From Saccharothrix luteola (GTDB lineage Bacteria; Actinomycetota; Actinomycetes; Mycobacteriales; Pseudonocardiaceae): a stretch of 64,000 nucleotides of DNA. Both the position numbers and the translations under genes were made by a program. The stretch lies in NCBI RefSeq assembly GCF_020859565.1, contig NZ_JAJHUO010000017.1:124001-188000 (forward strand), given 5' to 3'. This document shows, in pieces, positions 9,048-17,762 of this stretch (the first letter of the stretch is position 1; every line of letters starts with the position of its first letter). The notes below the pieces were generated by a model. The model worked only from the letters and a program-made list of their open reading frames with translations, had not been told where the DNA came from and searched no databases.

Positions 9048-9773
9048 CTAGAGGCGGGCCAGGGTCAGGTAGGCCAGGCCGAACTGGCCCCGGTAGCCCT
9101 TGAGCCAGCCGTCGCGGTGGTCGTCGACGATCGCGCGGACCTCGGCGGCCTGCGGGTCGTCCGGGTTCTCCAGCAGCCAGCGTTCCCGCGACGCGCACCA
9201 GCGGGACTCGAAGCTGTCCCACTCGTCCAGGGTGGCGGTGGTGACCGACAGCAGCCGGTAACCGCAGGCCATCGCCAGGTCGACCAGGTCGGCGAGGGTG
9301 CCGAACTCGTCCTCGCCGAAGATCTCGAGCGCCTTCGGGCTGGGAGTGGTCTCCCAGAAGCCGTCGCCCAGCAGCAGCCTGCCACCGGGGCGGAGGCGGT
9401 CGCGCATGGCCTCCAGGGTCTGCTTGGTGCCGCCCCAGGCGTGCGACGCGCCGATCGAGATCACCACGTCCGCGGGCTCCGCCTCCCACGTGGTGACGTC
9501 CGCCAGTTCCAGCCGGACGCGTGACGCCAGCCCGCGGGCGTCGACGTTCGCCCGCCCTCGGGTGATGGCGTAGTCGTCGCTGTCCACGCCGAACCCGCGG
9601 GCGGTCGGTTCGTGCTCCACGGCCCTGAGCAGCAGTTCCGCCTAGCCGCACCCGTAGTCCACCACCGTCGCTCCGGACAGCGGCTGCAAGGTGGTGATCA
9701 GGTCGTACGCTTTCGTGTCCGACAGCGGGGTGTTGAAGTCGAGGAGGGCGTGGCCGTTGAGCGGGGCGTTCAT
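9048..9773 (-). pseudogene. SAM-dependent methyltransferase, interrupted by in-frame TAG
   Basis: Read from ATG 9773 the frame encodes a class I methyltransferase of 241 codons: MNAPLNGHALLDFNTPLSDT, then the SAM-binding motif VVDYGCG. Codon 44 (9644-9642) is TAG, followed in frame by AELLLRAVEHEP, GVDSDDYAI, LELADVTTW and the C-terminal half. Relatives usually have tryptophan (TGG) after GCG, so a single G-to-A change explains the stop. The downstream 190 residues could restart at GTG 9620, but that product lacks motif I. Its ATG overlaps the next gene's stop (ATGA). Either a real nonsense mutation or a base-call error. Confidence 0.8.
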
Positions 9774-10877
9774 CCGGCCATGATCGCCCCTCCGCCTTCG
9801 CGGGCATAACTGATTTCGCCGTTGTCGCGGAGCGCGGCGTCGATGCTCTCGACCTGCTCGTCACCGAACCGGCCGATTCGCACCACCTCGCCCACGTGCG
9901 GGTGAATCTCCAGCACGCCACGCTTGGACAACCCCACGTGCCGGATCTCGTGCCAGGCGAGGGTCCTGTCCTTGCCGAACTTCAGCCCGTTCGGCGTGAC
10001 GGTGGCAGAAGGCGCGAAGATCCCCCGCCGCAACGCGTTTCCGACGATCAGCAGGATCAGGCCATACGACGCCAAAGCCATGGTGGTCTGGGAGCTGCAG
10101 CCCTGGAATGCCCATTCGGTGCTCTTGACGGCCACGATGAAACCACAGCAGGCCGAACGGCACGACGAGCCGGCCCCAGTTCCTCATCGGCTGGTCGGCG
10201 CCCCGCACCCACTTGCGCGGGCTCCTGGGACTGCTCTCCGTCAGCTTGAGCGGCACTTTGGCGGGCGAGGTCGGCAAGGGTCAAGAAGTTCACCGGCCTG
10301 ACGGCGCCAGGTGTGGTCGAGTCGTAGGTGCGGCCGTGGAAGTGGAACCCCGCCGTGCACCGGTACCAGAATCCGAACCCGTGGGTGCTGACCGGCCCGT
10401 GCCGCTTGCATTCCGTGGCCACCACGTAGTTGCCACCCACCCGGTAGCCGGGACCGTGTCGACCGGCGAACACGCCGCTGCGCTTCATCCCGCCTGGCGT
10501 CCACTTCCTTTTCCGCGTCGGCCGCCTTCTCTTCTTGCGCCAACTTCCGCCAGGTGAGCCAACCACCGGCGTCCCAGACCTCGGCCCTTCCTCGCCGACC
10601 TCGAAGCCGAGCTTGCGCGGAAATCCCGGGGCAGCCCGGTCAGCCCGTCCACGACGGCCTGCTTCGCCCCGTCGAACGCGTCGCGCGCGATCGTCCCGAC
10701 CGGGATGCCCGTGGTGCCCCGGTTGACGAAGTCGTCGATGCGCTTCAGGTCCGCCGCCTGGCTCGCCTTGAGGGTGTCGACGAAGGCGTCGCCCCGACGG
10801 GCCGGCGCTTGCCGCGCGTTGACCATCAACTCGTCCAGCTTCTTGAACAGGCCGCCGGCCTTCGCGAGCAGGGTCAT
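9770..10877 (-). pseudogene. Frameshifted membrane protein gene with PH-like C-terminal part
   Basis: Coding sequence on this strand jumps frame several times. From 10877 the frame reads MTLLAKAGGLFKKLDELMVN down to about 10620. Another carries VWDAGGWLTWRKLAQEEKAA near 10560. A third reads GGNYVVATECKRHGPVSTHG with FWYRCTAG to about 10265. A fourth reads LKLTESSPRSPRKWVRG and WGRLVVPFGLLWF to 10140. After a one-base shift comes VAVKSTEWAFQG, a membrane span (YGLILLIVGNALRRG) and a PH-like end (WHEIRHVGLSKRGVLEIHP). No single frame is intact. The middle resembles actinobacterial DUF6346-type proteins, with low certainty. There may be one decayed gene or two. Sequencing error is the alternative. 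Confidence 0.6.
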
Positions 10878-10978
10878 GGCCGAAGGTAGTGAGGTGATGA
10901 CGGTGCGTGTCGGGCGTTCGGCGCGCTTGCCGGATTGATCACAGCGGGGTATCCGGCGAACCGGACACCCCCGACCGG

Positions 10979-12325
10979 TCACTCCTGGCCGCGGACGACC
11001 TTGCGCAGCTTCGGCAGGCGTTCGGCGAGCACGCGCTCCGCTCCCCTGCCCGTCGGTTGGTAGTAGTCCCGCCCGACCAGGTCGTCGGGCGCGTACTGCT
11101 GGGTCAGCACGCCCTCCGGCACGTCGTGCGGGTACCGGTAGCCCTGGGCGTTGCCGAGCTTCGCCGCGCCCGCGTAGTGGCCGTCGCGCAGGTGCGCGGG
11201 CACCGACCCGATCGCGCCCTTGCGCACGTCGGACATGGCCTCGCCGATCGCGGTCGTGACGGCGTTCGACTTGGGCGCGGTGGCGAGGTGGATGGTGGCC
11301 TGGGCCAGGTTCAGCGCGCACTCCGGCAGCCCGATCAGCTGCACGGCCTGCGCCGCCGCCACGCACGTCTGCAACGCGGTCGGGTCGGCCATGCCGACGT
11401 CCTCGCTGGCGTGGATGACCAGCCGCCGCGCGATGAACCTCGGGTCCTCGCCCGCCTCGATCATCCGGGCCAGGTAGTGCAGCGCCGCGTCCACGTCCGA
11501 CCCGCGGATCGACTTGATGAACGCACTGGTCACGTCGTAGTGCTGGTCGCCCTGCCGGTCGTAGCGCACGGCCGCCTTGTCGACCGTCGCCTCCAGCGTC
11601 GCCAGGTCGAGCACGCCGCCCGGACCGACCGAGTCGGCGGCGGCTTCGAGCGCCGTGAGCGCGCGCCGGGCGTCACCGCCGGCCAGCCGGACCAGGTGGT
11701 CCTCGGCGTCCTGCTCGACGGTGACCGCGCCGCCGAGGCCGCGTTCGTCCTCGACCGCGCGCTTGACCAGCACGCGCACCGCGTCGTCGGTCAACGGCCG
11801 CAGCTGCAGCACCAGCGAGCGGGACAGCAGGGGCGACACGACGGAGAAGAACGGGTTCTCCGTGGTCGCCGCGACCAGCAGCACGATCCGGTCCTCGACC
11901 GCGCCGAGCAGCGCGTCCTGCTGGGTCTTCGAGAACCGGTGCACCTCGTCGATGAACAGCACGGTCGACTCGCCCGCGCGGACCAGGCGGCGGCGTGCCT
12001 CCTCGATGACCGCGCGCACCTCCTTCACGCCGGCCGACAGCGCCGACAGCGCGGCGAACCGCCGGCCGGTGGCCTGGGAGACGAGCGTGGCCAGCGTCGT
12101 CTTGCCGGTGCCCGGCGGGCCGTAGAGCATGATCGAGGCGGGCGACGAGCCCTCCACCAGCCTGCGCAGCGGCGCGCCCGGCCCGAGCAGGTGGTCCTGC
12201 CCCACCACCTCGTCCAGGGTGCGCGGGCGCATCCGCACGGCCAGCGGCGCGTTGGCCGCGATGCGCGCGGCCTTCTCCTCCGGGTCGACGCCGAACAGCC
12301 CGTCGTCGAACAGCCCTTCGTTCAC
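10979..12325 (-). CDS. rarA: Replication-associated recombination protein A (RarA/MgsA AAA+ ATPase)
   Basis: A 448-residue AAA+ ATPase acting at stalled replication forks. Seen in order: [17 protein letters not shown], Walker [10 protein letters not shown] near residue 70, Walker [20 protein letters not shown], sensor segment [13 protein letters not shown], and the MgsA-type C-terminal region ([30 protein letters not shown]). The start is GTG 12325 ([11 protein letters not shown]); the frame stays open far upstream but has no similarity there. It lies alone on this strand. The following 91 bp up to the upstream divergent gene would hold its promoter; I see no clear hexamers. Confidence 0.95.
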   Translation of the reverse strand: MNEGLFDDGLFGVDPEEKAARIAANAPLAVRMRPRTLDEVVGQDHLLGPGAPLRRLVEGSSPASIMLYGPPGTGKTTLATLVSQATGRRFAALSALSAGVKEVRAVIEEARRRLVRAGESTVLFIDEVHRFSKTQQDALLGAVEDRIVLLVAATTENPFFSVVSPLLSRSLVLQLRPLTDDAVRVLVKRAVEDERGLGGAVTVEQDAEDHLVRLAGGDARRALTALEAAADSVGPGGVLDLATLEATVDKAAVRYDRQGDQHYDVTSAFIKSIRGSDVDAALHYLARMIEAGEDPRFIARRLVIHASEDVGMADPTALQTCVAAAQAVQLIGLPECALNLAQATIHLATAPKSNAVTTAIGEAMSDVRKGAIGSVPAHLRDGHYAGAAKLGNAQGYRYPHDVPEGVLTQQYAPDDLVGRDYYQPTGRGAERVLAERLPKLRKVVRGQE

Positions 12326-12415
12326 GTGTTCGACTGTAGCTTCCCCGTGCACAGCCGCTGTCCGAGCGTGCAACGGAGGTTCCGCCGCAGGTCGCGGGCC
12401 GTGCAGGGTGACGGC

Positions 12416-13189
12416 ATGAGCACGCTGAGTCCGGAGCGGATCGCCCGGCACGCGCACGACGCGGGGTTCCGCGGGCAGGACCTGACGATCGCGGTGGCGG
12501 TCGCGCTGGCCGAGTCCGGCGGCGACCCGCGGGCGCACAACTCCACCCCGCCGGACAACTCCTACGGGCTGTGGCAGATCAACATGCTGGGTGGGCTGGG
12601 GCCCGCGCGGCGGCGCGAGTTCGGGCTGGAGTCGAACCGGGAGCTGTTCGACCCGGCGGAGAACGCCCGTGCGGCGAAGAAGGTCGCCGGGGACGGCGGG
12701 TGGACGCCGTGGACCACGTACACGAGCGGCGCGTACAAGCGTCACCTGGACGAGGCTCGGCGGGGCGTCGAGGCCATGAAGCGCGGCGGGTCCGGCGGGG
12801 GCGGTGGCGGGTCCCGCGGCGGCTCGGGCGGTGGCGGGTTCTCGGTCGACCTGGGCGTGCTGCGCGACTACGCGCGGCGGACGCGGAACTCGGCCGACGA
12901 CCTCACCGCGATCGGCCGGCGGCACGTGCGCGAGGTGCGGGAGATCGCCGACGACAGCTTCGGGCGCATCGGCAAGCAGTCCGGGTTCGCCGACGCGCTG
13001 GACAACTTCGGCGCGGCGCTGCGCAAGCAGGTCAAGGCGGTCGCGCACAACACCGACGCGCTGGCCACGTCCGCCGGTCGTGCCGCCCGCGCGTACCAGG
13101 ACCAGGAGGACGACATCGCCGGTTCGCTGCGCGGCAAGGTCGTCGGCGGCGCGGGCCGCGGCGGAGTCAGCGGCGGAGGGGAAGGGTAG
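12416..13189 (+). CDS. Transglycosylase-like muralytic protein with helical WXG100-like C-terminus
   Basis: A 257-residue protein with two parts. Residues about 5-115 form a lysozyme/SLT-like domain: [12 protein letters not shown], where E33 is the likely catalytic acid, then [10 protein letters not shown], and [17 protein letters not shown] linker of repeated glycine and serine (about 122-140) leads to an alpha-helical region ([18 protein letters not shown] and on) like WXG100/ESX substrates. No signal peptide is visible. It overlaps the next gene by one base (TAGTG). I infer export by a type VII (ESX-like) system and a role in cutting peptidoglycan. Confidence 0.75.
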   Translation: MSTLSPERIARHAHDAGFRGQDLTIAVAVALAESGGDPRAHNSTPPDNSYGLWQINMLGGLGPARRREFGLESNRELFDPAENARAAKKVAGDGGWTPWTTYTSGAYKRHLDEARRGVEAMKRGGSGGGGGGSRGGSGGGGFSVDLGVLRDYARRTRNSADDLTAIGRRHVREVREIADDSFGRIGKQSGFADALDNFGAALRKQVKAVAHNTDALATSAGRAARAYQDQEDDIAGSLRGKVVGGAGRGGVSGGGEG

Positions 13190-14208
13190 TGGACACGCGG
13201 GAGATGGCCCGGCACTTCGCCGAGAGCATGATCGGCCACCGCAACTCGTTGGCGGGCAAGGCCGAGGACGCGGTGAAGGTCCAGTACGCGCTGCACCAGA
13301 CCGCGGCCGGCCTCACCGACCAGCACGAGGACCAGCGCAAGGCCTCGAAGGCGGTGCTGGAGCACTGGAAGGGCGACAACTCCGAGGGCTTCGAGAAGCG
13401 CTCGAACCGGCTGGGCAGGCAGTTGCGGGTCACCGCCGACGCCGCGCGTGACGCGGAGAAGATCGTCGCCGGCGTCACGAGTGCGTTGACGACCGGGCAC
13501 ACGCGGGCGCGGCAGGCCGTGGACGAGTACCTCGACCAGGCGGCACGGCTGCTGGACGCGGGCAAGGCCGTCGGCACGCAGGCCGCGCTGCTCAAGGCCG
13601 TGGCGCAGGCGGCCGACCTGGAACCCAAGTACACGAAGGAGACCACGGCCGCCGTCCGGCACGTACGGGGCGAGTTGGAGGACGCCGCGCGCAAGCTCCG
13701 GGCGTTGGAGAAGGAGGTCGAGCACGACGGCGTCGCGGACGGCCGGGCCGAGCGCACCCGCGGCTCGACCAAGCCGTCCGGCGCGCGTGCCCGCGGCCGT
13801 TCGCGGACGATCATCTCGGCCGCGCGGCGCGAGCTGGGCACCCGGGAGAACCCGCCGGGCAGCAACCGCAACCCGTACGGGCCGACGGCGCCTTGGTGCG
13901 CGTCGTTCACCACGGCGATGTGGCGCAAGGCCGGGGTGGACATCCCGATCCTGCCGTTCACCGGCGACGTGTTCCGGTGGGGGCAGCGGCACGGCAAGGC
14001 TTACACGTCGTTGAGCGCGGTGAAGCCGGGTGACGTGCTGCTGTTCGGGAGCGGACCGAGCAGCCCCGCGACCAGCACGCACATCGGGATCGTGGAGAAG
14101 GTCTCCGGCGGGACGGTGACGCTGATCGAGGGCAACTCGGGCGACAGCGTGCGGCGAAACACGCACCGGCTGAGCTCGGCGACGTTCTACGGAGGGGTGC
14201 ACCCGTGA
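13189..14208 (+). CDS. WXG100-like/CHAP domain peptidoglycan hydrolase
   Basis: A 339-residue protein. The N-terminal 190 residues are helical with a WKGDNSEGF turn near residue 63, as in WXG100-type ESX proteins. A basic linker ([12 protein letters not shown]) leads to a CHAP domain: [11 protein letters not shown] with the likely nucleophile C237, [11 protein letters not shown] with H298, and LIEGNSG. CHAP enzymes are cysteine amidases or endopeptidases of peptidoglycan. There is no signal peptide. The GTG start shares one base with the preceding stop. Together with the preceding lysozyme-like protein it may be secreted by a type VII system to open the wall. Confidence 0.8.
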   Translation: MDTREMARHFAESMIGHRNSLAGKAEDAVKVQYALHQTAAGLTDQHEDQRKASKAVLEHWKGDNSEGFEKRSNRLGRQLRVTADAARDAEKIVAGVTSALTTGHTRARQAVDEYLDQAARLLDAGKAVGTQAALLKAVAQAADLEPKYTKETTAAVRHVRGELEDAARKLRALEKEVEHDGVADGRAERTRGSTKPSGARARGRSRTIISAARRELGTRENPPGSNRNPYGPTAPWCASFTTAMWRKAGVDIPILPFTGDVFRWGQRHGKAYTSLSAVKPGDVLLFGSGPSSPATSTHIGIVEKVSGGTVTLIEGNSGDSVRRNTHRLSSATFYGGVHP

Positions 14209-14483
14209 TCACGGGGAACGCGCACGACCCGGACACGGGGATAGCGGTGGAGGTCGGTCCCGGCGGCGGGTTGCTCGACCTGGCGTTGGACTCGCGGTCG
14301 TTGCGGCTGGGGCAGTCGGGGTTGGCGCGGGCGATCCTGGCGTTGGTCGACACGGCGACGGCGCGGGCGAACGCGCGGGCCCGGCACGTGGTCGGCGACG
14401 AGGTGTCGGCGCTGGGGCTGGACGTTCGGGCGAGGCTGGTGGAGTCGGTCGAGGACACGACTCCCGAGACGTGGCGGGTGTGA
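14205..14483 (+). CDS. YbaB/EbfC-like small protein
   Basis: A 92-residue acidic protein with the strand-then-helix plan of the YbaB/EbfC family: GIAVEVGPGGGLLDLALDSRS followed by a helix LARAILALVDTATARANARA. The GTG start has GGAGGGG seven bases upstream and overlaps the preceding stop (GTGA). In actinobacteria such proteins often sit beside WXG100/ESX genes rather than acting as nucleoid proteins. The exact role is unknown. A second, similar gene follows at once. Confidence 0.7.
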   Translation: MITGNAHDPDTGIAVEVGPGGGLLDLALDSRSLRLGQSGLARAILALVDTATARANARARHVVGDEVSALGLDVRARLVESVEDTTPETWRV

Positions 14484-14725
14484 TGGGGCTCGGTGAGCGG
14501 TTGGACGCCGTGCGGCGGGAGGCTTCGGCGTCGGGCGTGACGGTGGTGGTCGACCTGCACGGGAAGCTGGTGGACCTGTCGTTCGCGCGGGAGGCGTTGG
14601 CCCTGCGCCCCGCCGCGTTGGCCGGTCTGATCCGTCAGCTGGCCGACGAAGCCGCCGCGGCGGCCGTGGCCGAGGGCCTGTCGATCGTCTCCGACGTCGT
14701 CCCACCGGACCTGCTGACGTCCTGA
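14483..14725 (+). CDS. YbaB/EbfC-like small protein (second copy)
   Basis: An 80-residue protein with the same plan as its neighbour: VTVVVDLHGKLVDLSFAREAL, then ALAGLIRQLADEAAAAAVAE. The ATG shares a base with the preceding TGA; an upstream in-frame GTG at 14471 is possible. It is the last gene of the four-gene set containing the two wall hydrolases. Its stop codon is the first three bases of an intergenic repeat element. Confidence 0.65.
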   Translation: MGLGERLDAVRREASASGVTVVVDLHGKLVDLSFAREALALRPAALAGLIRQLADEAAAAAVAEGLSIVSDVVPPDLLTS

Positions 14726-14800
14726 GCGTTGAACTCGGGGTACGCGAATGTAGGACACACGCGTTCTGAACGTAGGACTCTCGCGAGAGTCCTGCGTTCA
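14723..14800. repeat. Intergenic palindromic repeat, copy A (bidirectional terminator)
   Basis: The element starts TGAGCGTTGAACTCGGGG and contains two units of the form GAA(T/C)GTAGGAC. Its second half, 14767-14800, is a 34-base inverted repeat around CTCTCG/CGAGAG with one mismatch. It fills the whole gap between two convergent genes: its first three bases are the stop of the plus-strand gene and its last three, read in reverse, are the stop of the minus-strand gene. Related copies lie at 35708 and 60127. Confidence 0.85.
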
Positions 14801-15550
14801 GGTGGCCAGGAGGGCGGTCAGGTGGCGGGTCAGCCACGGTGTGTCGGCGGGTGAGAGGTGGACCCACTCGGTCTGGTGGGACTCCTCGGTGGTCAGGGCG
14901 TAGCGGCCGGCGGCGGTTTCGGTCCAGCTCAGGACGCGGGAACGGCCGCGCGGGCCGGTGGCCGCCAGTTGACCGGTCGACTTGCGCGGCGAGTCGACCA
15001 GCGTGGTGATCGACCGGGTGGCGCGGCCGGTGATGTCCGCCTGGGCCAGGGTGCGTTCCAGCGCGGTGTGGCCGGCTTGGGCGTAGGCGTCCATCGCGGC
15101 GGCGAACACGGACCTCGGCATCCGCACCTGCTCGCCGGGGCCCGCCGGCGCGTCGCCGATGACGCGCGTGATCGCGGACGCCAGGTCCGTGATCGGCTCC
15201 AGCGCCACCTCGCGGTCGTTCAGCACGGCCAGCACGCCGCGCCTGCCCCGGGCCGTGGCCAGCACCCGCCACGGGTACGGGCGGAACACCAGCGCGTCCA
15301 CCGAGACCTCGCCGTGCGCGAGCAGGGTGAACAGGTCCTCCAGCTCCGGCGAGACGTCCGCGCCGTCGGCCAGCCCCGCCTCGGTCAACGTGCGGAGCAC
15401 CTCGGCGCCGAGGACGTCCCGGTCGTCCATCGTCTCGCCGTGCGACGGCACCTCGAGCGGGTAGGGCGGCGCACCCGTGCCCAGGTCCTCCCACAAGAGG
15501 TCGAACTCCAGGTGGGACAGGACGACCGCGGTCGCCGAACGTCGCGCCAT
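14798..15550 (-). CDS. ESX secretion-associated protein, EspG family
   Basis: A 250-residue protein matching the EspG family, cytoplasmic chaperones that hold PE/PPE-like substrates of type VII secretion. Seen are LSHLEFDLLWEDLG at the N-terminus, LVFRPYPWRVLATARGRRGVLAV in the middle, and the late RGRSRVLSWTETAAGRYAL. The ATG at 15550 is chosen because sequence upstream has no family resemblance. It lies close to the five-gene WXG100/PPE-like operon on the same strand but is separated from it by the AraC-type gene on the other strand. Confidence 0.8.
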   Translation of the reverse strand: MARRSATAVVLSHLEFDLLWEDLGTGAPPYPLEVPSHGETMDDRDVLGAEVLRTLTEAGLADGADVSPELEDLFTLLAHGEVSVDALVFRPYPWRVLATARGRRGVLAVLNDREVALEPITDLASAITRVIGDAPAGPGEQVRMPRSVFAAAMDAYAQAGHTALERTLAQADITGRATRSITTLVDSPRKSTGQLAATGPRGRSRVLSWTETAAGRYALTTEESHQTEWVHLSPADTPWLTRHLTALLAT

Positions 15551-15604
15551 GGGGCCAGAAGGTAGCGGTCCGCGGCGGCTTTCGCGGCCGGTTGGGCAAC
15601 ACCG

Positions 15605-16372
15605 GTGGCTACGCTGCTCGACGTGGACGTCGCCGGCGGGTTCCTGACTGTGCGAGCTTCCGGCGCGGCGGCGGCCAAAGCCGCGCTCAGCGGGGGTGCG
15701 GCCACCCCGGAGCACATCCAGCTGGTGGTCGGCTGCACGGTGTCGGGCGGCGTGCCCGGCAACGGCGCCGCACTTCGGTTTCCCGATTGCGCGTTGCACG
15801 TGCTGCCGGACGTGGTGATGCTGACCGTGGCCGAGGCACGGCTCACCGTCGGCTTCGGCGAGCTGAAACCGCTGATGTTCCAGCCGGTCCCGGTCGACGC
15901 CGCGCTGCACGCCGTGTTCTCCGGCGCCGTGGCCCACGTGCTCGCCGCCGCGCACGCCCTCGACCCGCACGGCCTGTCCCACCACCTGCTCGGCTTGGCC
16001 GAACTCGTGCTGCGCAGCGCGCTGCGGGCCGAACTCGAGCGCGTGGACTCCCTGGTCGCACGGCGGCGCGAAGCGTTGGAGTACATGCGCGAGCACCTGT
16101 CGGACCCGGCCCTGAGCGCGGACCGGGTCGCCGAGGCGCTGTTCATCTCCCGCCGCCGCCTCTACCAGCTCTTCGACGACGGGCAGGGCGTGTCCGAGCG
16201 CATCCGCGGCCTGCGGATCGACCGGGCCAAGGCGTTGCTCGCCGACCCGGCGAAGGCGGCGCGCGGCATCGGCGAGATCGCCAAGGACTGCGGTTTCGTC
16301 AGCGCCGCGCACTTCTCCCGGACGTTCCGCCAGGTGGTCGGCCGGACGCCGAGCGAGTTCCGTAACCGCTGA
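15605..16372 (+). CDS. AraC-family transcriptional regulator
   Basis: A 255-residue protein with a C-terminal AraC/XylS double helix-turn-helix: ALSADRVAEALFISRRRLYQLF and then IGEIAKDCGFVSAAHFSRTFRQVVGRTP near the end. The N-terminal 150 residues form a cupin-like sensory half with a hydrophobic core (GFLTVRASG, LHVLPDVVML). The start is GTG, without a clear ribosome site. It lies between the EspG-like gene and the WXG100/PPE-like operon, both on the other strand, so it could control one of them; this is inference. Its last 74 bases overlap the 3' end of the convergent gene. Confidence 0.85.
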   Translation: MATLLDVDVAGGFLTVRASGAAAAKAALSGGAATPEHIQLVVGCTVSGGVPGNGAALRFPDCALHVLPDVVMLTVAEARLTVGFGELKPLMFQPVPVDAALHAVFSGAVAHVLAAAHALDPHGLSHHLLGLAELVLRSALRAELERVDSLVARRREALEYMREHLSDPALSADRVAEALFISRRRLYQLFDDGQGVSERIRGLRIDRAKALLADPAKAARGIGEIAKDCGFVSAAHFSRTFRQVVGRTPSEFRNR

Positions 16373-16868
16373 ACTCCACGCCCGAGACGAACCGGCCCGC
16401 GATGCCCGCCACCTCCAGCCAGCCGCGCCCGGTCGGCGAGTGCAGCGTGAACACCGCGATCCGCGGGTGGTCCGGGTCGCTCACGACGACCTGCAGCTGC
16501 GCGCCCGGCCCGGCCACCGGGATGCGTTCCACGATCACCACCGGGTAGCCGGTCGCCGTCTCGCCGCGCGTGACCTCGCGGATCGACGGGCCGTCGAGGT
16601 GGAAGCCGAGCTCGCCGGGGTCGGCCGGCCGGTCGACCGCCACCACGCCCGCCATCAGCAGCGCGGGGTCCGCGTCGCGGTGCTCGACCACGGCCAGCAG
16701 GCCGGCGCCGTGCTGGTGCGCCAGCTCCGCGGCCTGCGTGGCGGACACCTCCAGTCCGGGGTCACGGCTGCCTTTGAGCCTGCGAAGCACGGCTAACAGC
16801 TCCGCCGCGGTGCGTTCGGGAGTGCCGAGTGCCACCGGGGTCACCCCCGGCACGGGAGCGAGTCTCAC
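16299..16868 (-). CDS. Hypothetical ESX-locus protein
   Basis: A 189-residue soluble protein with no motif I can name with confidence. It begins MRLAPVPGVTPVALGTPERT, has an acidic alpha/beta body (LLAVVEHRDADPALLMAGVVAV, YPVVIVERIPVAGPGAQLQVVV) and a basic Gly/Ser-rich end. The body resembles EspG-neighbour proteins in which residues line up as repeated strands. The GTG start overlaps the stop of the preceding gene (GTGA). It is the last gene of the WXG100/PPE-like operon. Its last 74 bases run over the convergent AraC-type gene. Confidence 0.65.
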   Translation of the reverse strand: MRLAPVPGVTPVALGTPERTAAELLAVLRRLKGSRDPGLEVSATQAAELAHQHGAGLLAVVEHRDADPALLMAGVVAVDRPADPGELGFHLDGPSIREVTRGETATGYPVVIVERIPVAGPGAQLQVVVSDPDHPRIAVFTLHSPTGRGWLEVAGIAGRFVSGVEFSGYGTRSASGRPPGGTSGRSARR

Positions 16869-17503
16869 CCCAGGCCCGCCCGGAACGCCGCCGCCGCGCC
16901 CCTGGTGGACGCGGGCCGAGGTGGGCCGAGCAGCACGGACGCCAGCTCCGCGGTGAGGGACGAGAAGCTCGTCAACGTGTCCGCGATGACCGTCGACGGC
17001 TCCTCGGCGCGCAGCCGTTCGGCGACCCGCCTGGCCTCCGCGCGGTGGTCGCGCTCCAGCAGCCGGGCCTCCTCCAGCACGTCGTCCAGCTGGCGGCGCA
17101 GCTCGTCGTGCCGCGCCACGGCCCGGTCGTGCGCCTCGCCGTCGGCGGTGGTGAAGGACGCCATCGCGCCGGTCCGGTCGAGCTCGTCGGACGCCTCGGC
17201 GAGCGCGCGCCGCAACCCGAGCGCGCGCCGGTCCAGCTCCTCGGCGCGCCGCTGGTTGCCCAGCAGCGTGGTGGCCCAGCCGTCGAGCACCTCGGCCGCC
17301 GCCCGCATCGCGCGCCGCACCGCCGTCAGCTCCGACACCACCGCCTCCAACCGCGTCCTGAACCCGTCCGCCGCCGCGCCCGTCCACGGTCCCGGTGGTG
17401 AACCGGGGGCCGTGAGGGGGATCGAGAACCGCTCGCTCGCCGCCGCCACCGCGCCCGCGTGGCCCGGCGCGGGATCGAAGCCCAGACCCCGGTAGTCAGT
17501 CAT
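16865..17503 (-). CDS. Long-helical WXG100-superfamily-like protein
   Basis: A 212-residue, almost fully helical protein. After MTDYRGLGFDPAPGHAGAVA comes PWTGAAADGFRTRLEAVV, a WxG-like turn (WTG) between two helices as in WXG100 proteins, followed by long charged heptad-rich helices (LLERDHRAEARRVAERLRAEE) likely to form a coiled coil. It overlaps the upstream gene by eight bases and the next gene by four. Probable type VII secretion substrate or partner; no enzymatic domain is visible. Confidence 0.7.
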   Translation of the reverse strand: MTDYRGLGFDPAPGHAGAVAAASERFSIPLTAPGSPPGPWTGAAADGFRTRLEAVVSELTAVRRAMRAAAEVLDGWATTLLGNQRRAEELDRRALGLRRALAEASDELDRTGAMASFTTADGEAHDRAVARHDELRRQLDDVLEEARLLERDHRAEARRVAERLRAEEPSTVIADTLTSFSSLTAELASVLLGPPRPASTRGAAAAFRAGLG

Positions 17504-17762
17504 GGCGCAGCTCGTCGGCCTGCCGATAGGTCTCACCCGCCGCGCGCAACGCGTCCGCCACGACGTCCAGCTCCACGCCCCGCAGCACGCCCACCCACTC
17601 GGCCGCCAACCGGTCGACCGCCTCCGTGACGCCTTCCGGCCCGAGGTCGCCCGACGGCTGCTCCAGCGTGGCCGCTGCGGCCCGCACCTCGTCGGCCACC
17701 TCGTCCAACCGGCCCGCGAACGCGGCCAACGCGTCCGGCTCGACCTGGTAGCCGCCGTTCAT
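17496..17762 (-). CDS. WXG100-like small protein
   Basis: An 88-residue helical hairpin: FAGRLDEVADEVRAAAATL, a turn, then AVDRLAAEWVGVLRGVELDVVADALRAAGETYRQAD. Size and the W-V-G turn fit EsxA-like or DUF-type excreted virulence factor proteins of ESX systems. It starts at ATG overlapping the PPE-like gene's TGA (ATGA), so the two are coupled, as PE/PPE or Esx pairs often are. I infer it dimerises with a neighbouring product for export. Confidence 0.75.
   Translation of the reverse strand: MNGGYQVEPDALAAFAGRLDEVADEVRAAAATLEQPSGDLGPEGVTEAVDRLAAEWVGVLRGVELDVVADALRAAGETYRQADELRHD

Noticed and set aside
10979-13048. N-terminal extension of rarA to 689 residues
   Set aside because: The extra part is antisense to the lysozyme-like gene and has no similarity to RarA; the GTG at 12325 gives the normal length.
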